Source: Scenedesmus sp. ARA3 (lineage: Eukaryota > Chlorophyta > Chlorophyceae > Sphaeropleales > Scenedesmaceae). From it: a DNA stretch of 31,102 bases. The stretch lies in the NCBI GenBank assembly GCA_004335835.1, contig RWJK01000876.1, positions 7,374 through 38,475 on the forward strand, in the 5' to 3' direction. The notes beneath the pieces are model-generated. The model saw only the letters and a program-made list of their open reading frames with translations. It had not been told where the DNA came from and did not search any database. Position 1 is the stretch's first letter; the number at the start of each line of letters is the position of its first letter. The position numbers were made by a program, and so were the translations under genes. Below, piece by piece: positions 9,801 to 20,589 of the stretch.

Positions 9801-11598
9801 AGGGTCATGGTGTGGTTCAAGACCGTCTGCAGAGCCTGGCCAACTGCCTTGCAAGAGGAGTGAAGCACAGGAGCTGCGCTGCCTGACAACTGACAGCCGC
9901 GTGTTCAAATGCTGAGAGTGTGTACTGCTTTGTCACCTGCTGCTGTCTTCAGGGCCTGGCCAAGTGCATTGCTTGGGATGGCGAGGGAGCCACCTGCCTG
10001 ATGGAGATTGAGGTGACAGGCGCAGCAAACGATGCTGACGCACGCACCGTGGCCAAGAGCGTCGCTGGGTCCAGCCTTGCCAAGTCGGCCATCTTCGGGC
10101 ACGACCCCAACTGGGGCCGCATTGCAGCAGCAGCCGGGTACTCGGGTAAGTGGTTTAGTGGTTTAGTGCTGTTTCGAAGTTGGGTGTGTGCTGGAACTGG
10201 TGTTCAGTGCATTGTACAGGAACGGCCAAGCTGGCTGTAGCCGGCTGCTGTTTGTTGTGGACAGATCCAGGAGATGCGTAGCATCTGCATGTGAGTGTCG
10301 CAGTGGCGGCCTTTTAGAGTAGCAGGATCAAGCCTGGCCAAGTCTGCCAACTTCGGGCACGACCCCAACTGGGGGCGCATTGCAGCAGCAGCAGGCTACT
10401 CGGGTGAGAGCTGGAGGGCTTGGCTCCTTGACAGCTGCAGCAGCTGCTCACGGGTTGCTGGATGCACTCTACTCAAAATTCCAATCCCTTCTAAATCACC
10501 CAATGCGGCTGTCTTAATGTCACACTGATGCAAATATATATGCCGCCCCTGCAGGCGTGCAGTTTGACCAGGCCGACCTGGCGGTGCGGCAGGGCAGCAT
10601 GCAGCTGATGGAGGCGGGCCAGCCGCTGGCAATACATGCAATTGAGTTCTGAGCATTCATGTGCTTCACTGCTGCTGCTTCTGCTGCTGTTGGGCACGGG
10701 GTGCCAGCGCTCAACTCATCCTTTCCAGCCTCTCCCACCAACATATTGTCTGTTTTACAAAACAAACAACTGTTACACACATATGCGCGTCCCTGCAGGC
10801 GTGCAGTTTGACCAGGCCGACCTGGCTGGGCAGCATGCAGCTGATGGAGGCGGGGCAGCCGCTCGCCTTCATGTTTGAAGCATGCTGTGCATCCACCCAT
10901 TTGAATGTGCCTCACCGCTGCTGCTGCTGCTGCTGCTGCTGTTGGGCACGGGGTGCCAGCGCTCAACTCATCCTTTCCGGCCTCTCTCACCAACATATTG
11001 TCTGTTTTACAAAACAAACAAACTGTTACAAACGCACATGCATCCCTGCAGGCGTACAGTTTGACCAGGCCGACCTGGCGGTGCGGCTGGGCAGCATGCA
11101 GCTGATGGAGGCAGGGCAGCCGCTGGCCTTTGACGCCAAGGCGGCCAGCACCTACCTGAAGGAGACCTGCGCAGTGCACGGCACTGTGAACATCTACGTG
11201 TCTGTGGGCAAGGGCTCCGGGAAAGGTGCGGCGGTTTATGCGTTGAATATCTGCAAATCAACCTGAGGGCAAAGGCGCTATGAGAGAGATCTGTGTGTAT
11301 GCTAGCGATTCGTGTCCGTGGGCAATGGCTCCGGGAAAGGTGCGGCGGCGGCGACGTTGTGTGTTTGTAACTGTGGGCTACAGCTCTGGGAAGTATGTAT
11401 ATACTGTGGAAGGGGATGTTACTTGGTGACCGTGGGCAAGGGTTTCCGGGAAAGGTGCGGCGGCAGAGAGAGATACCGAGCTGCAGGACGCAGGACCAGG
11501 GTTGTTGGGGCTGTGATGCATGTCTGTGCATTGGTGACGGGCATGCTGCTTTGCTGCGACCACGTGGGTACTAGCTGGTTGTCAGCAGCAATAACAAC

Positions 11599-11633
<35 letters not shown>

Positions 11634-11996
11634 GCTGTCACAGGCATGGCCTGGGGCTGTGACCTGTCATACGACTATGTAAAGATCAACGCAGGTGAGC
11701 TGCTGTTGCTGCAACTGCTGATTGTAAAGGCAGCACCTGTTGATGTACCTGCAGGGCTGCTGCTGTGCTGCTGCTGCTGCATGCAGTGGGTCACCGCCTG
11801 TTCTGCTGTTATTTTGATGTGGGCTAATTGCCAATACATTTGCGTGCCGCACGCAGGCTGCATATCACACCTGTGTCACCTGTCCAGGGACATACACGAC
11901 GTGCTTAGGTTGACAAATATGCACAGCTGTGTTTCAACCTCTGAACGTCTCCTATGTTCTGTCCGCTTGCAGAGTATACTACATAAGAGGGGTCAA
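6856..11996 (+). CDS. ARGJ: Glutamate N-acetyltransferase / ornithine acetyltransferase (ArgJ), plastid-targeted
   Basis: Eleven exons: 6856-6932, 7023-7192, 7548-7711, 8100-8229, 8524-8672, 8921-9088, 9381-9518, 9953-10145, 11052-11225, 11644-11694, 11983-11996; 1428 bases, 475 aa, stop TAA. ArgJ moves acetyl from N-acetylornithine to glutamate, recycling acetyl groups in plastid arginine synthesis. Motifs: [119 protein letters not shown]. ArgJ cleaves itself before the Thr of the ATML motif, here Ala255/Thr256, giving two chains. The N-terminus is Ser/Gln/Ala-rich, lacks acidic residues and ends at a VRVQA-like site, fitting a transit peptide; exon 1 is inferred from an ATG, a GTAAGG donor and matching phase, so it is less certain than the rest. 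Exon 4 uses a GC donor. Confidence 0.93.
8230..8523 (+). other. GC-AG intron (ARGJ intron 4)
   Basis: Exon 4 must end AGCACAG to give the conserved STG-VIGRR junction in phase 1, and the next bases are GCAAGC, a good GC-type donor. No GT nearby preserves frame and motif. The acceptor is TTTGCAG. GC-AG introns are a known minor class spliced by the major spliceosome. Confidence 0.85.
9263..9322 (+). repeat. In-frame 20-codon copy of ARGJ exon 7 start
   Basis: The 60 bases after a GCAG acceptor at 9259-9262 code [20 protein letters not shown], matching the start of exon 7 at 9381 except for the last residue, and are followed by GTTTGA. The spacing is 118 bases. Differences are mostly synonymous third positions. 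I treat it as intronic because it duplicates a conserved stretch and its donor is weak, but splicing it in would keep frame. Confidence 0.85.
9531..9740 (+). repeat. 36-base minisatellite, six units, in ARGJ intron 7
   Basis: TCACATGACACTCTTGCAAT begins units at 9531, 9567, 9603, 9639, 9675 and 9711, exactly 36 bases apart. Units are nearly identical; they differ mainly by GCGTC versus GCATC before the common core (order G, G, A, G, A, G). There are no spacers. Because 36 is a multiple of three, long spurious open frames cross it on both strands. Confidence 0.97.
10319..10403 (+). repeat. Copy of ARGJ exon 8 3' edge in intron 8
   Basis: About 85 bases code the [19 protein letters not shown] segment and on to GYSG, matching the end of exon 8 with one Ile-to-Asn change, and end in a strong GTGAGA donor at 10404. 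The real donor is GTAAGT at 10146, so the spacing is 258 bases, about twice the usual unit. Confidence 0.9.
10555..11051 (+). repeat. Two tandem copies of ARGJ exon 9 5' edge with intron
   Basis: GCAG followed by the start of exon 9 (VQFDQADLA region) occurs at 10555 and 10799 before the real exon at 11052; spacings 244 and 253. Similarity includes much intron sequence: the CTG tract, GGGCACGGGGTGCCAGCGCT, and TGTCTGTTTTACAAAACAAA recur. Copy 2 lacks 8 bases inside the coding part, and both copies diverge after GCCGCT, so they cannot replace the exon. Confidence 0.92.
11311..11460 (+). repeat. Two copies of ARGJ exon 9 3' edge in intron 9
   Basis: The exon end (coding [10 protein letters not shown], donor GTGCGG at 11226) recurs with GTGCGG donors at 11340 and 11455, spacings of 114 and 115. 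The last copy has an extra T (GGTTTCCGGGAAAG). Confidence 0.88.
11602..11631 (+). repeat. (CTG)10 upstream of ARGJ exon 10 acceptor
   Basis: Ten CTG units end 12 bases before exon 10 begins at 11644, in the position of the polypyrimidine tract. Confidence 0.9.
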
Positions 11997-12584
11997 GGCA
12001 CTGATGATGCTGCGTCATGCAGCTGACCAGGCTACTCCTAGGCAGCCACATGAGTGCGCGGGCAGCTACTTCTGCAAAGTGATAAGCTGGTGGTTTGGTG
12101 CTGTCACAGTAGGTTTGCCGCTGCGCGATTGGCAGTCTGGTACCTTGAGCCCTGTTGGGCTGGTCGCTAGGGCTGTTTCTGACACCAAGTTCACCAGGCG
12201 ACCTTCATGCGTCCGTCTGCCACCAGCGGCAGAGTTGAGTGCGCTGCTTGCCTGGTCGTTGGCTGTTCAGTGTTCGTGAAGCATTTCCGTTTGGGAGCGT
12301 GCCTGCAACTCATAATACTGCCGTGGTTCAGTTGCTGTCACCCTGTTGGATAGCGGAAGTTGTGGAGACAACCGTGCGATGCAGCAGGACTGCCGCTCGC
12401 CTGTATGCCAGTATGCACCTGCTTCAGCGTAAGTGTGTAAGCGAAGTACTGGCATCCAACGTATCAACCAGCAGATAGACTTCTTGCGACTGTCCGGCAC
12501 ACCACCATCAGCGCCTCATCCTCAAGCAAGTAGAGGACCGACACACTCAAAAATACAAAATCTGATTTCTTGTGACTTCCAAAC
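11997..12584. other. Intergenic region ARGJ to G-patch gene
   Basis: 588 bases with no supported gene. It must hold the ARGJ 3' UTR and the promoter of the G-patch gene. TGTAA at 12436-12440 is the chlorophyte-type polyadenylation motif, but it is 440 bases after the stop, so its use is uncertain. Confidence 0.4.
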
Positions 12585-15500
12585 ATGAAGCTGCCGCCAG
12601 GGCACGTGCCCGGCCTGGTCTCGCAGCACAAGGCCACCGCGTATGGTGGCTTTGGGCAGAAAATGCTGGAAAAGATGGGCTGGGCGAAAGGACAAGGACT
12701 TGGAAAGGAGAAGGATGGCATGAAGGAAGCCATAGAGGTCAAGAAGAAGGAGGATACGCTAGGGGTGAGCGGTGCAACCCCTGGCAGCAGTAGGCTGCTG
12801 TAGCCTCCAGCTAGGGCTTGCGCTGCTGGGGCTGCAACAGCAAGCACAGCAGCTGCTCTGCACGTTTAATTGTCCCTCGTCAAACTTGTAGCAGTTCACG
12901 CCTGTTTTGGAGGCTTCATGCTACAGCTACATTGCATTATTCACAGATGCTGCTCACTTCCTCACAAGGCAGCTGCCAGGTGCAGCAACATCATCACGCC
13001 CAGAGCCATTTTGCGCTCTATTTCAACCCACGCATGCCATGCATGTTCACGCTTTATTTGTCATATCGCCAGGTGGGCGCTGATGCTCCTACTTGGAAGT
13101 GGGATTGGAAGTATTGGGAGGATGCCTACAACACAGGCCTGCAGTCCATCGGCAAGAGGAGCAGCAGCAGCAAAAAGCAGCGGCGAAAGCAGCAAGCCGC
13201 CAGCAGCAGCAGTGACAGCGATAGTGACGACAGCACCAGCACCAGCACTAGCACAAGCAGCGGCAGCAGCGGCAGCGAGTCAGGTTCAGAAGCATCATCC
13301 GGATCCTCATCTGACGCAGATGCTGCTGATGCTGGCAATGCCACCTCAGACTCTGAGTCTGAGTCAGACACAGACTCAGAATCAGATGAGCGTGCAGCAC
13401 GCGTTGCAGCAGCAGTCAACAGGGACGGCACAGCAGCATCTGCTTCTACAGCAGAACTCATGCTGGCTGCAGAGCTTGCAAAAAGCAGCGGCAGGGGCCC
13501 AGCCGGCAGGTTTGGAGGCAGGGAAGGGAAGATGGCCCGCATACGGCAGCAGGAGGCAGAACAGGCGGCAGCCATGGCTGCTAAGCTGGGCATCGCACAG
13601 CCACAGGCAGCAGCAGCTGCGCGTGGCGGCAGAGGTATGTGAGCACGTAGAGCATGCTGCTGTTGCTGCTGTGTTGCTGCTGGGGCCTCTAGCAAACCGT
13701 GGTCTTGAGAGCTATGCATTGCGGCCTGTTCCGTTCATTTGCACGGCAGATGTTGATCTCGAGCTGCAGCGCTGGCAATGTATGTAATGAACCTGTACTT
13801 CACTGTTGCTGGCAGCAAAGAGCACTAGCCGCACAGCATTTACACTGCCCAAGGCTGATCTTGATCACCAGTGCTGCTGCTGCTGCTGCTGTTGCTGCTG
13901 CTGGTGCAGGTGCGTCTGCCAGCAGCTCGTCCGAAGACACTGCAGCAGCAGTGGCAGCCGGCAGCAGCAAAAAGAAGAAGCAGAAGCAAAGCCACACTGC
14001 AGGCAGCAGTGAGGAAGACACATCCGCAGCAGCAGCGGCAGCAGCGGCAGCGGCAGCAGGCAAGCAGAAGAAGCAGTCAAAGAAGCGGGCCAAGGCAGCA
14101 GAGGCTGGCAGTGAGCAGGAGCAGGCTGCTGCAGCAGCAGCTGCTGCGAGGGAGCCTGCTGCGAAGAAGGCTCGTGTGGTGATTGTGGTTGATATGAAGG
14201 GGCCGTCAAATGCGGAGGTGAGCAGGAAGGAAGGAGGGCATCTGCAAGGTCTGACCCGGCTGCAAGGATGCATCAAATGTACAGTGCCAATGAGTGTGTC
14301 AGTTTGAATTTACTGAATTTTTGCCGCCTGTCTCACCTGGTCCTTAGAGCCCTACGCGCGGCCTGCTGCTCCTGGGTGTTCTGACAGGCTCTGCCTTGCA
14401 AGCGCTGTCTCGTAAGCACTCCTGCGAGCAGCTGGTAAGAATACAATCCCACACATGGCTGCCATCGTGCCTGCATGCCTGCTGCTGCTGCTGCTGCTGC
14501 CTCTGCTGCTGCTGCTGCTGCTGCTGCAGTCCTTCAAAGCCTTCACACCCACCCCTGCCAGCAGCTGGTGGGGTGCCAAGATGTTTGCGTCCTCACACAT
14601 GGCTGCCCTTTAATAACTTAAATGCCCCCCTGCTGCTGCTCCTGCTGCTGCTGCTGCTGCTGCTGTTGCTGCTGCTGCAGTCCTTCAAGGCCTTCACACC
14701 CACCCCTGCCAGCGGCTGGTGGGGCGCCAAAATGTTTGCGTCAGCAGGCCTACTGGAAGGGCTGGAGCAAGAGCAGAAGCAGCGGCAGCGCACCACGTTT
14801 GATGAAGACCTGCAGGCCAAGGTGTACATGGCGGCACACGACGCGCAGCGGCAGGGCAAGCGCGGCATTGGCAAGCGCGCGATCAAGATCGCAGGTGGGC
14901 GGGCGGTTCGGACACATGTAAACAAGTTGCTCAAATTGCAAGGCTGGGTTGACATTGCTGAATGTCTTTCAAGGGCATCTGTGGTTGTGCAGTTGATGCA
15001 GGGGTTGGATTGTCTGGAGGGGGCGGCTGGACGCAGGCTTAGCAGTTGTGACGATGCTGCATTGCCTGGCCGTGCAACCGGCCGCTTTGTACAGCTTGTC
15101 AGATGCAGCTGCAAGCTGCATGTGGCCTGTCATGCATGTAAAAGGACAGTCTTATACAGTAAATGCTTAGCAACGCACCTTCAAGGAGATCTGCATGAGC
15201 AGTGGCTGACGGCTGCATGTGGCTGCTGCTGCAGGTGGCAACTGGGAGGGCAAGAAGGTGACCTTTGATGAGGAGGCAGCCGAGCAGCAGCAGCAGCAGC
15301 AGCAGAAGCAGCAAGGGGCAGCTGCGGATGAGCCAGCAGCAGAGGCAGCTGCAGATGGCGAGCCCAAGAAAAAGAAGCAGAAGAAGTCCAGCAAGCAGCA
15401 GCAGCAGCAGGTAGATGCCCAGCCGGACAGCAGCAAGGAAGACAAGCAGCATAGCCAGGGGGCTAAGCAGGGCAGCAGCAGCAGCAGCAAGAAGAGTAAG

Positions 15501-15710
15501 AAAGCTAAGTGGGCCAAGCTTGCGGTGGCGCAGCTGCAGGGCTGTGCAGGTGGTGTGCAGAAGTGGAAGAAGCTGTGGCCGCAGCTGCGTGCTGCAGCAG
15601 AGCAGGCTGGGGTGGTGCTGACTGAGGACGCAAAAGAGCAGGCCTGGCAGAAGCTGCAGGACAGCAGCCAAGTGCAGGTCAACGGGAAGCTGCTGTCGCT
15701 TGCAGCATAG
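12585..15710 (+). CDS. G-patch domain nucleolar-type protein (GPATCH4/PINX1-like)
   Basis: Five exons: 12585-12764, 13073-13634, 13910-14217, 14681-14894, 15235-15710; 1740 bases, 579 aa, stop TAG. Residues about 20-62 form a G-patch: GGFGQKMLEKMGWAKGQGLG, then KEKDGMKEAIEVKKKEDTLG. A Trp-rich segment WKWDWKYWEDAYN follows, recalling the WWNELFN-type motif of GPATCH4. The middle is a long Ser/Asp/Glu tract and Ala-rich linkers with Lys clusters; exon 4 holds GWWGAKMFASAGLLEG; exon 5 has KKKKQKK-type basic signals, poly-Gln and a C-terminal WAKLAVAQLQ helix. G-patch proteins of this kind activate DEAH RNA helicases in ribosome biogenesis; acidic serine tracts and Lys clusters suggest the nucleolus. 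Whether it is the GPATCH4 or PINX1 orthologue is not settled. Alternative acceptors in the Ala-coding CTG tract before exon 3 are possible. Confidence 0.85.
14448..14680 (+). repeat. Copy of G-patch gene exon 4 5' edge in intron 3
   Basis: A CTG tract, CTGCAG and the exon start (coding SFKAFTPTPAS then WWGAKMFAS) occur at 14530 and again as the real exon at 14681, 151 bases apart. The flank CACACATGGCTGCC also recurs (near 14451 and 14595), so the unit includes intron. The copy runs about 63 bases and then leads straight into the next unit with no donor. Confidence 0.9.
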
Positions 15711-16696
15711 TGATGCACGTGTTGTCACTTGTGTGTGTATTCAGTTCTTGGGCTGGCAGTCTCATTACAGTGGTGAGGGTTGGTGCCTGTTGGTGCACGT
15801 GATGGGGTGTGTGTTGGGAGGGCCAGTGGGCTGGCTGCAGCCGCAGTCGTTGCTGGGGTGCTGCAGTCGTGGTTCTTGGTATCAGCATGGTAATGGCTTG
15901 TACTGCTGGGAATCCTACACCCTTGGCAGGCAGGGACTCTGAGATTTGTCTTGTCAGGCTGGACTACAGCTACCCCACCTGCAGTCAGTGCAATTGCCCA
16001 GGTGTGGCTGTATGTAATATGCAGGTTTCGCGATTTACACTTGCGGGCGCCAGGTTATGCGCTGATCGCTCTGTTGGGCAGTTGTGCCAGCTCGTCAGGT
16101 AGGCTGTGCATAGCCTGTCTCTGCATGTCGCTTGGTGTGGGCGAGATTGACACCAAAGGGATGCAGCGTATGTAGCAGGATGCATTTGGCATGGTTTTCG
16201 TCTTTCTTAAGCCCTCTTCAAAGCGGCAGACAGTCATGAAATTGAACCTTACGCCCTTGGGCGGGTACACTGCTGGTGACAATATTGCTGCTGCACTCCC
16301 TGAGTAGCGCCAGCAAGGCAAGCTTGAGCCACAGAACTGGTGATTGCAGCGTCGATCAGTACCGTTCGGCGTCTGGGCAGCCTAGGCAAGCAAGCCAATC
16401 TTGTCGCAGACATCACTACTCTTGTCTTGTGTGCAATAATCGCCTATCGTAACGCACCGTGTTGGTAAAAGACCATAACAAGACAAAGACAGCCTAGCAG
16501 CGTGTAGGCACTGTACGCCATCAGGCAACCTGTGTGCTGTGCTAAGCTCGTCGCCAGCATACGTCAGGATCACTACAGCTTTCTACAGCAGCATGATGAA
16601 GATTAACACAACGCCATGAGCAGCCATGGCCGTGCGCTGAGCATGGCCTGAGCAGCAGCAGCACCATCAGACAGCAGCAGGTTTCCCTTGGCAATC
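15711..16696. other. Intergenic region between G-patch gene and the large unknown gene
   Basis: 986 bases without a supported gene. TGTAA at 16013-16017, 303 bases after the stop, is a plausible polyadenylation signal for the G-patch gene. The right half should contain the promoter and 5' UTR of the next gene; I see no clear TATA box. Confidence 0.45.
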
Positions 16697-19600
16697 ATGC
16701 CACGTGGAGCGATCCTCGAGTGTGAAATCTGCGGAAGGAAGGGCCAATGCATCCCATGCAGCAACAGCAACACCTGCCGAGTTGGCCGGTGCCCTGTCTG
16801 CTTTGTTGAATTCTTGGGCAATGAGCAGCACTATGCCAAGATTTGGCAGGTGGAGTTTACGTGCGAGAGCTGCTGCTGCTATGGACCCAACAACATCTTA
16901 GTGGATATAGGTGAGCAAGCAACCGGTTCGTCTGCGCAAACCAGCATCTGCAACCTCTAACAACTGCTGCACCCACTGGACCTGGCATCATGCTGGTGTC
17001 ATCAACTGGCTGCTGTTTCACTACCAGTAGTGCACCAATGCCTGCAACCTGCTCACCAGCACTCCTGCAACACCTGTCCTGCAGGAGAGTCTGCTCCTGC
17101 AAGCAGCGTGCCTGCTGCAGGCAAGGCCAAGCAGGTCAGCAAAGCAGCAGCTCCTGAGAAGCGGCCGGCCTCTGCAGGTGAGCTGCCACCCTGCACCTCT
17201 GCACCTCTGCACACCGCTCAAGCTATCTTTCAGACCTCTTGCACTGCAGAGTGTGCAGTGCAAAACAGAGCATCCTTCCAGAACGCTTGCAGCTGCAGAG
17301 TGTGCAGTGCAAACCAGAGCAGCACTGTACCCGCATTCCTGCAAAGGTTTGTGTAGCTCTGAGCCCCGGTTGCTGCTCCAACCCTGGCTGCTTGGCCCTT
17401 TGCTCCTGCAGATGCACCAGCCAAGGCCAGCAAGAAAGCCAGGGCCTCACCAGCTCCACCTCCAGCTGCTGCACCAGCAGCAACACCAGCAACAGCAGCA
17501 GCAGCAGGAGCCAAGCCTGCAGCCAAAAAGGCTCAGCCAACTAGGCAGGCAAGCCCGGCTCCTGCAGCGCCCAAGGCAGCAGCACAAAAGCCGCAGCCGG
17601 CCAGGCAGGCGAGCCCGGCTGCTGCAAAACCCAAGGCAGCAGCGGCTGCTGAAGCAGCAGGCAAAGCTGCTGACAAGCAGCAGCAGCAGGCCAAGGCGAA
17701 GCGGCCGCCGGACGGTCAAGATGAGCAGCCGAGAAAGAAGCAGGCAACAGACCAGCCGCCAGCAAAGCAGCCGCCAAAGCCGCAACAGGAGCAGCAGCAG
17801 CAGCAGCAGAAACCGCAGAAGGAGAAGGAGCAGCAGCAGCCAAAGCCGCAACAGGAGCAGCAGAAGCAGCAGCAGGAAACCAAAAAGCAGCAGCCGCAGC
17901 AGCCCATGCATCCATCAGCAGCCGTGCAGCCGCACAAAGAGCACAAGCAGCAGCCGCAGCAGGGCAAGTCCGCTACGGCATCAGGACAGGGTGCTGCTGC
18001 TGCTGCTGCAGGCAGCGGTTCAGCAGCAGCCGGCAGTGGCGGCAGCAAGGCAGCAGAGCTCACTGCAGCTGCAGCAGCAGCACTGCAAGCCAAGAATGCA
18101 GCAGCACCTTCAGGCAGCGGCGGCGGCTCAAAGCAGCGGCCGAGCACTGGCTTGTTCACACACAGCACAAAGCCGCACACTGCAGGATCAGGTGGCGGGT
18201 TGGCACAGCAGCAGCGGCATGTGCATGTGCTGACGCCTGCGGCTGCAAATCAGCTCGGCAACAGCCATGCAGCAGCAGCACAGCGGCAGGCTGTTGTTCC
18301 TAGCAGTGCAGGCACAGCAGGCAAGAGCGGCTCGCAGCAGCAGCAGCAGCATGCCGGCCTGCGCACGCTGCAGCCGAAGCGCCCAACACCAGGCAACAGC
18401 CAGGAGCAGCAGCCGCAGCCCCCAAGCAAACAGGACGCGCAGCAGCAACGGCAGCAGCAGCAGCAGCAGCAGCGGCCGGCAAGCCTGGCAGTAGACAAGG
18501 GTGGTGTGCAGGCACCTGTTCCTGCATCACCTGGCAGCAGAGCAGCAGCGTTCCCTGTGCATGACAGCAAGTCACCAGCAAAAGCAGCCAAACCTGCAGC
18601 AGCCACACCTGGAGCAGCTAAACCTGCGGCAGCACGGTCTGCCCCTGCTGCTGAGAAGCAGAAGCAGCTCGAGCAGCAGCAGCGGCAGGAGAAGCAGCAG
18701 CAGGAAAGGCAGCGGCAGGAGAAGCAGCAGCGGCAAGAGAAGCAGCAGCAAGAAAAGCAGCAGCAAGAAAAGCAGCGGCAGGAGAAGCAGCAGCAAGAAA
18801 AACAGCGGCAGGAGAAGCAGCAGCAAGAAAAGCAGCGGCAGCAGCCGCCTGCTGCAGCAGCAGCTGGCAGGAAGCTGGGTTGCGCTGCAGGGACCAGCAG
18901 CACTGACAAGCAGCGCTCCAGCAGTGCCAAGCACGCCAAAGCCAAGCCTACGGCAGCTGCCCAGGCTGCTTCTGCAGCCCTGCTGGCCAGCAGCAACAAG
19001 GAGCAGGGCAGTCTGAAGCAGTGGCAGCAGCAGCAGCAGCGGGCACATGGCTCAGCAGGTGGCCTTAGCAGCAAGCAGCAGCAGGAGGGCAGCAAGGCAC
19101 CTGCTGAAGGTCTGCAGCGCAGCAAGCCAGCGGACAAGGGCAAAGCGGCTCCTCAGCAGCAGCATCTGCCGGCTGCGGCAGCAGCAGCAGCAGCAGGAGC
19201 AGGCACAGCAGCAGCGTCTCGCTTCAGCCTGTCAAAGACAGTGGGCAACATGAACATGGCAGGGGTGAGATATCTGAGAAAAGTGTACTTTGTGTGGCAG
19301 CAGCCTACCTGAGCAGCGCAGCATGTGCATCATCATCACATGCTTGCTGTTTCATGCACACAAGGTGACAGCACATTTGTTGGGTCAGACCTGGTCAAGT
19401 TGATTTAGCTGGCTGCTGGCAGTGCCTTTAGAACTGCCGTGCTTGTGTGCTGAGTCCGCTGAGACACACCTTGTTCATTAACATAGCCTACCCCGCACGG
19501 CACCACACCGTAACGCACCCAATGGGGCTGATTGAATTCTACTGCACTGCATTGCACTGAGCTGCAATGCGCCGCCCTGCGTGCAGGCCGCCACGCAGTC

Positions 19601-20541
19601 TCAGGAGGCGGATGACCTGGCAGGCCAGCAGGACAAGCCTGGGCAGCAGCAGGGGCCGCCGGCAGCAGCAGCAGCAGCAGCAGCAGCAGCGCCGCCGCCG
19701 CCGCGAGCAGCGCGTGCCAGCACCACCTGCAAGTTTGCCATCAGCACTGACAGCGGCATCATTGTAAGTGGCAGCTGCTGCCTCTTGTGGTGTACATTTG
19801 CACCACGGTCATGATTGTCATTGGGCTGTGTTGTGCGTTACGCATGTGCAGATCATTACACATCATGCAATGGGGGGTTGTGTGTGCAGAGAATAGTATA
19901 CTTGATTGGCTGGCTGGTTGCTGCTGTCATGCCCAGGCGGTCGCTGCCACGTACTAATCAAATAATATCTTTGATCGGCCCCGCCGGCACATGCTTGCAG
20001 GACGTCGACGTCAAGGTGGAGTTGAAGGTGGGCCGCAAACTGCCGCCGCTTCTGGTGGCCGCTGCCTCGCTCGATGACGTGGAGGGCAACATGTACCCGC
20101 GCGAAACCATGGTCAACCGAGCCAGGAGGGACGCGGGGGGCGAAAGTGTGACGCCGGACTTCAGTGCTGCGTGCGTGGTCGTGCGGGAGCGGGCGGTGGG
20201 CCAGCTCACGAAACACTTGCCGCGCCTGATTCAGGTGAGTGTGTGTGGATGCAATTGTGTTGCGCTGTATGTGCGCTGCCGTCACTGCTTGATTTGTGTG
20301 GCAGAGATCTGGATGCAGCTGGTGGTCGCTAGTTGTAAAGGTATACCTTCAGCTACGTAGCTGAGGCCTCTGTTGTAGGTCAAGGTGGCTTCGTGTTACA
20401 GCCCTTGCGCTGATATGTGTGGCAGAAAGTTGTGTGGCGTCATGCTGCACACTATGGTGCTGGTCAAACTGGGGTCTAACCTCCAGTCAAACCTTCAGAA
20501 ACCCTGGCCATTCACAGCCGTCAAACCATCAACAGCGCACC

Positions 20542-20589
<48 letters not shown>

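Noticed and set aside
8741..9889. A 382-codon minus-strand open frame opposite ARGJ exons 6-7
   Set aside because: It is antisense to well-supported exons and gains length from the 36-base minisatellite.
2349..11460. Introner-type transposable elements as the source of repeated intron sequence
   Set aside because: The copies match the neighbouring exon of the same gene, not one shared element between genes, and show no terminal repeats or target-site duplications that I can see.
17447..18180. Leu/Cys/Ala-rich minus-strand open frames
   Set aside because: They are antisense shadows of CAG-rich coding exon 3; CTG and GCT repeats give open frames in every phase.
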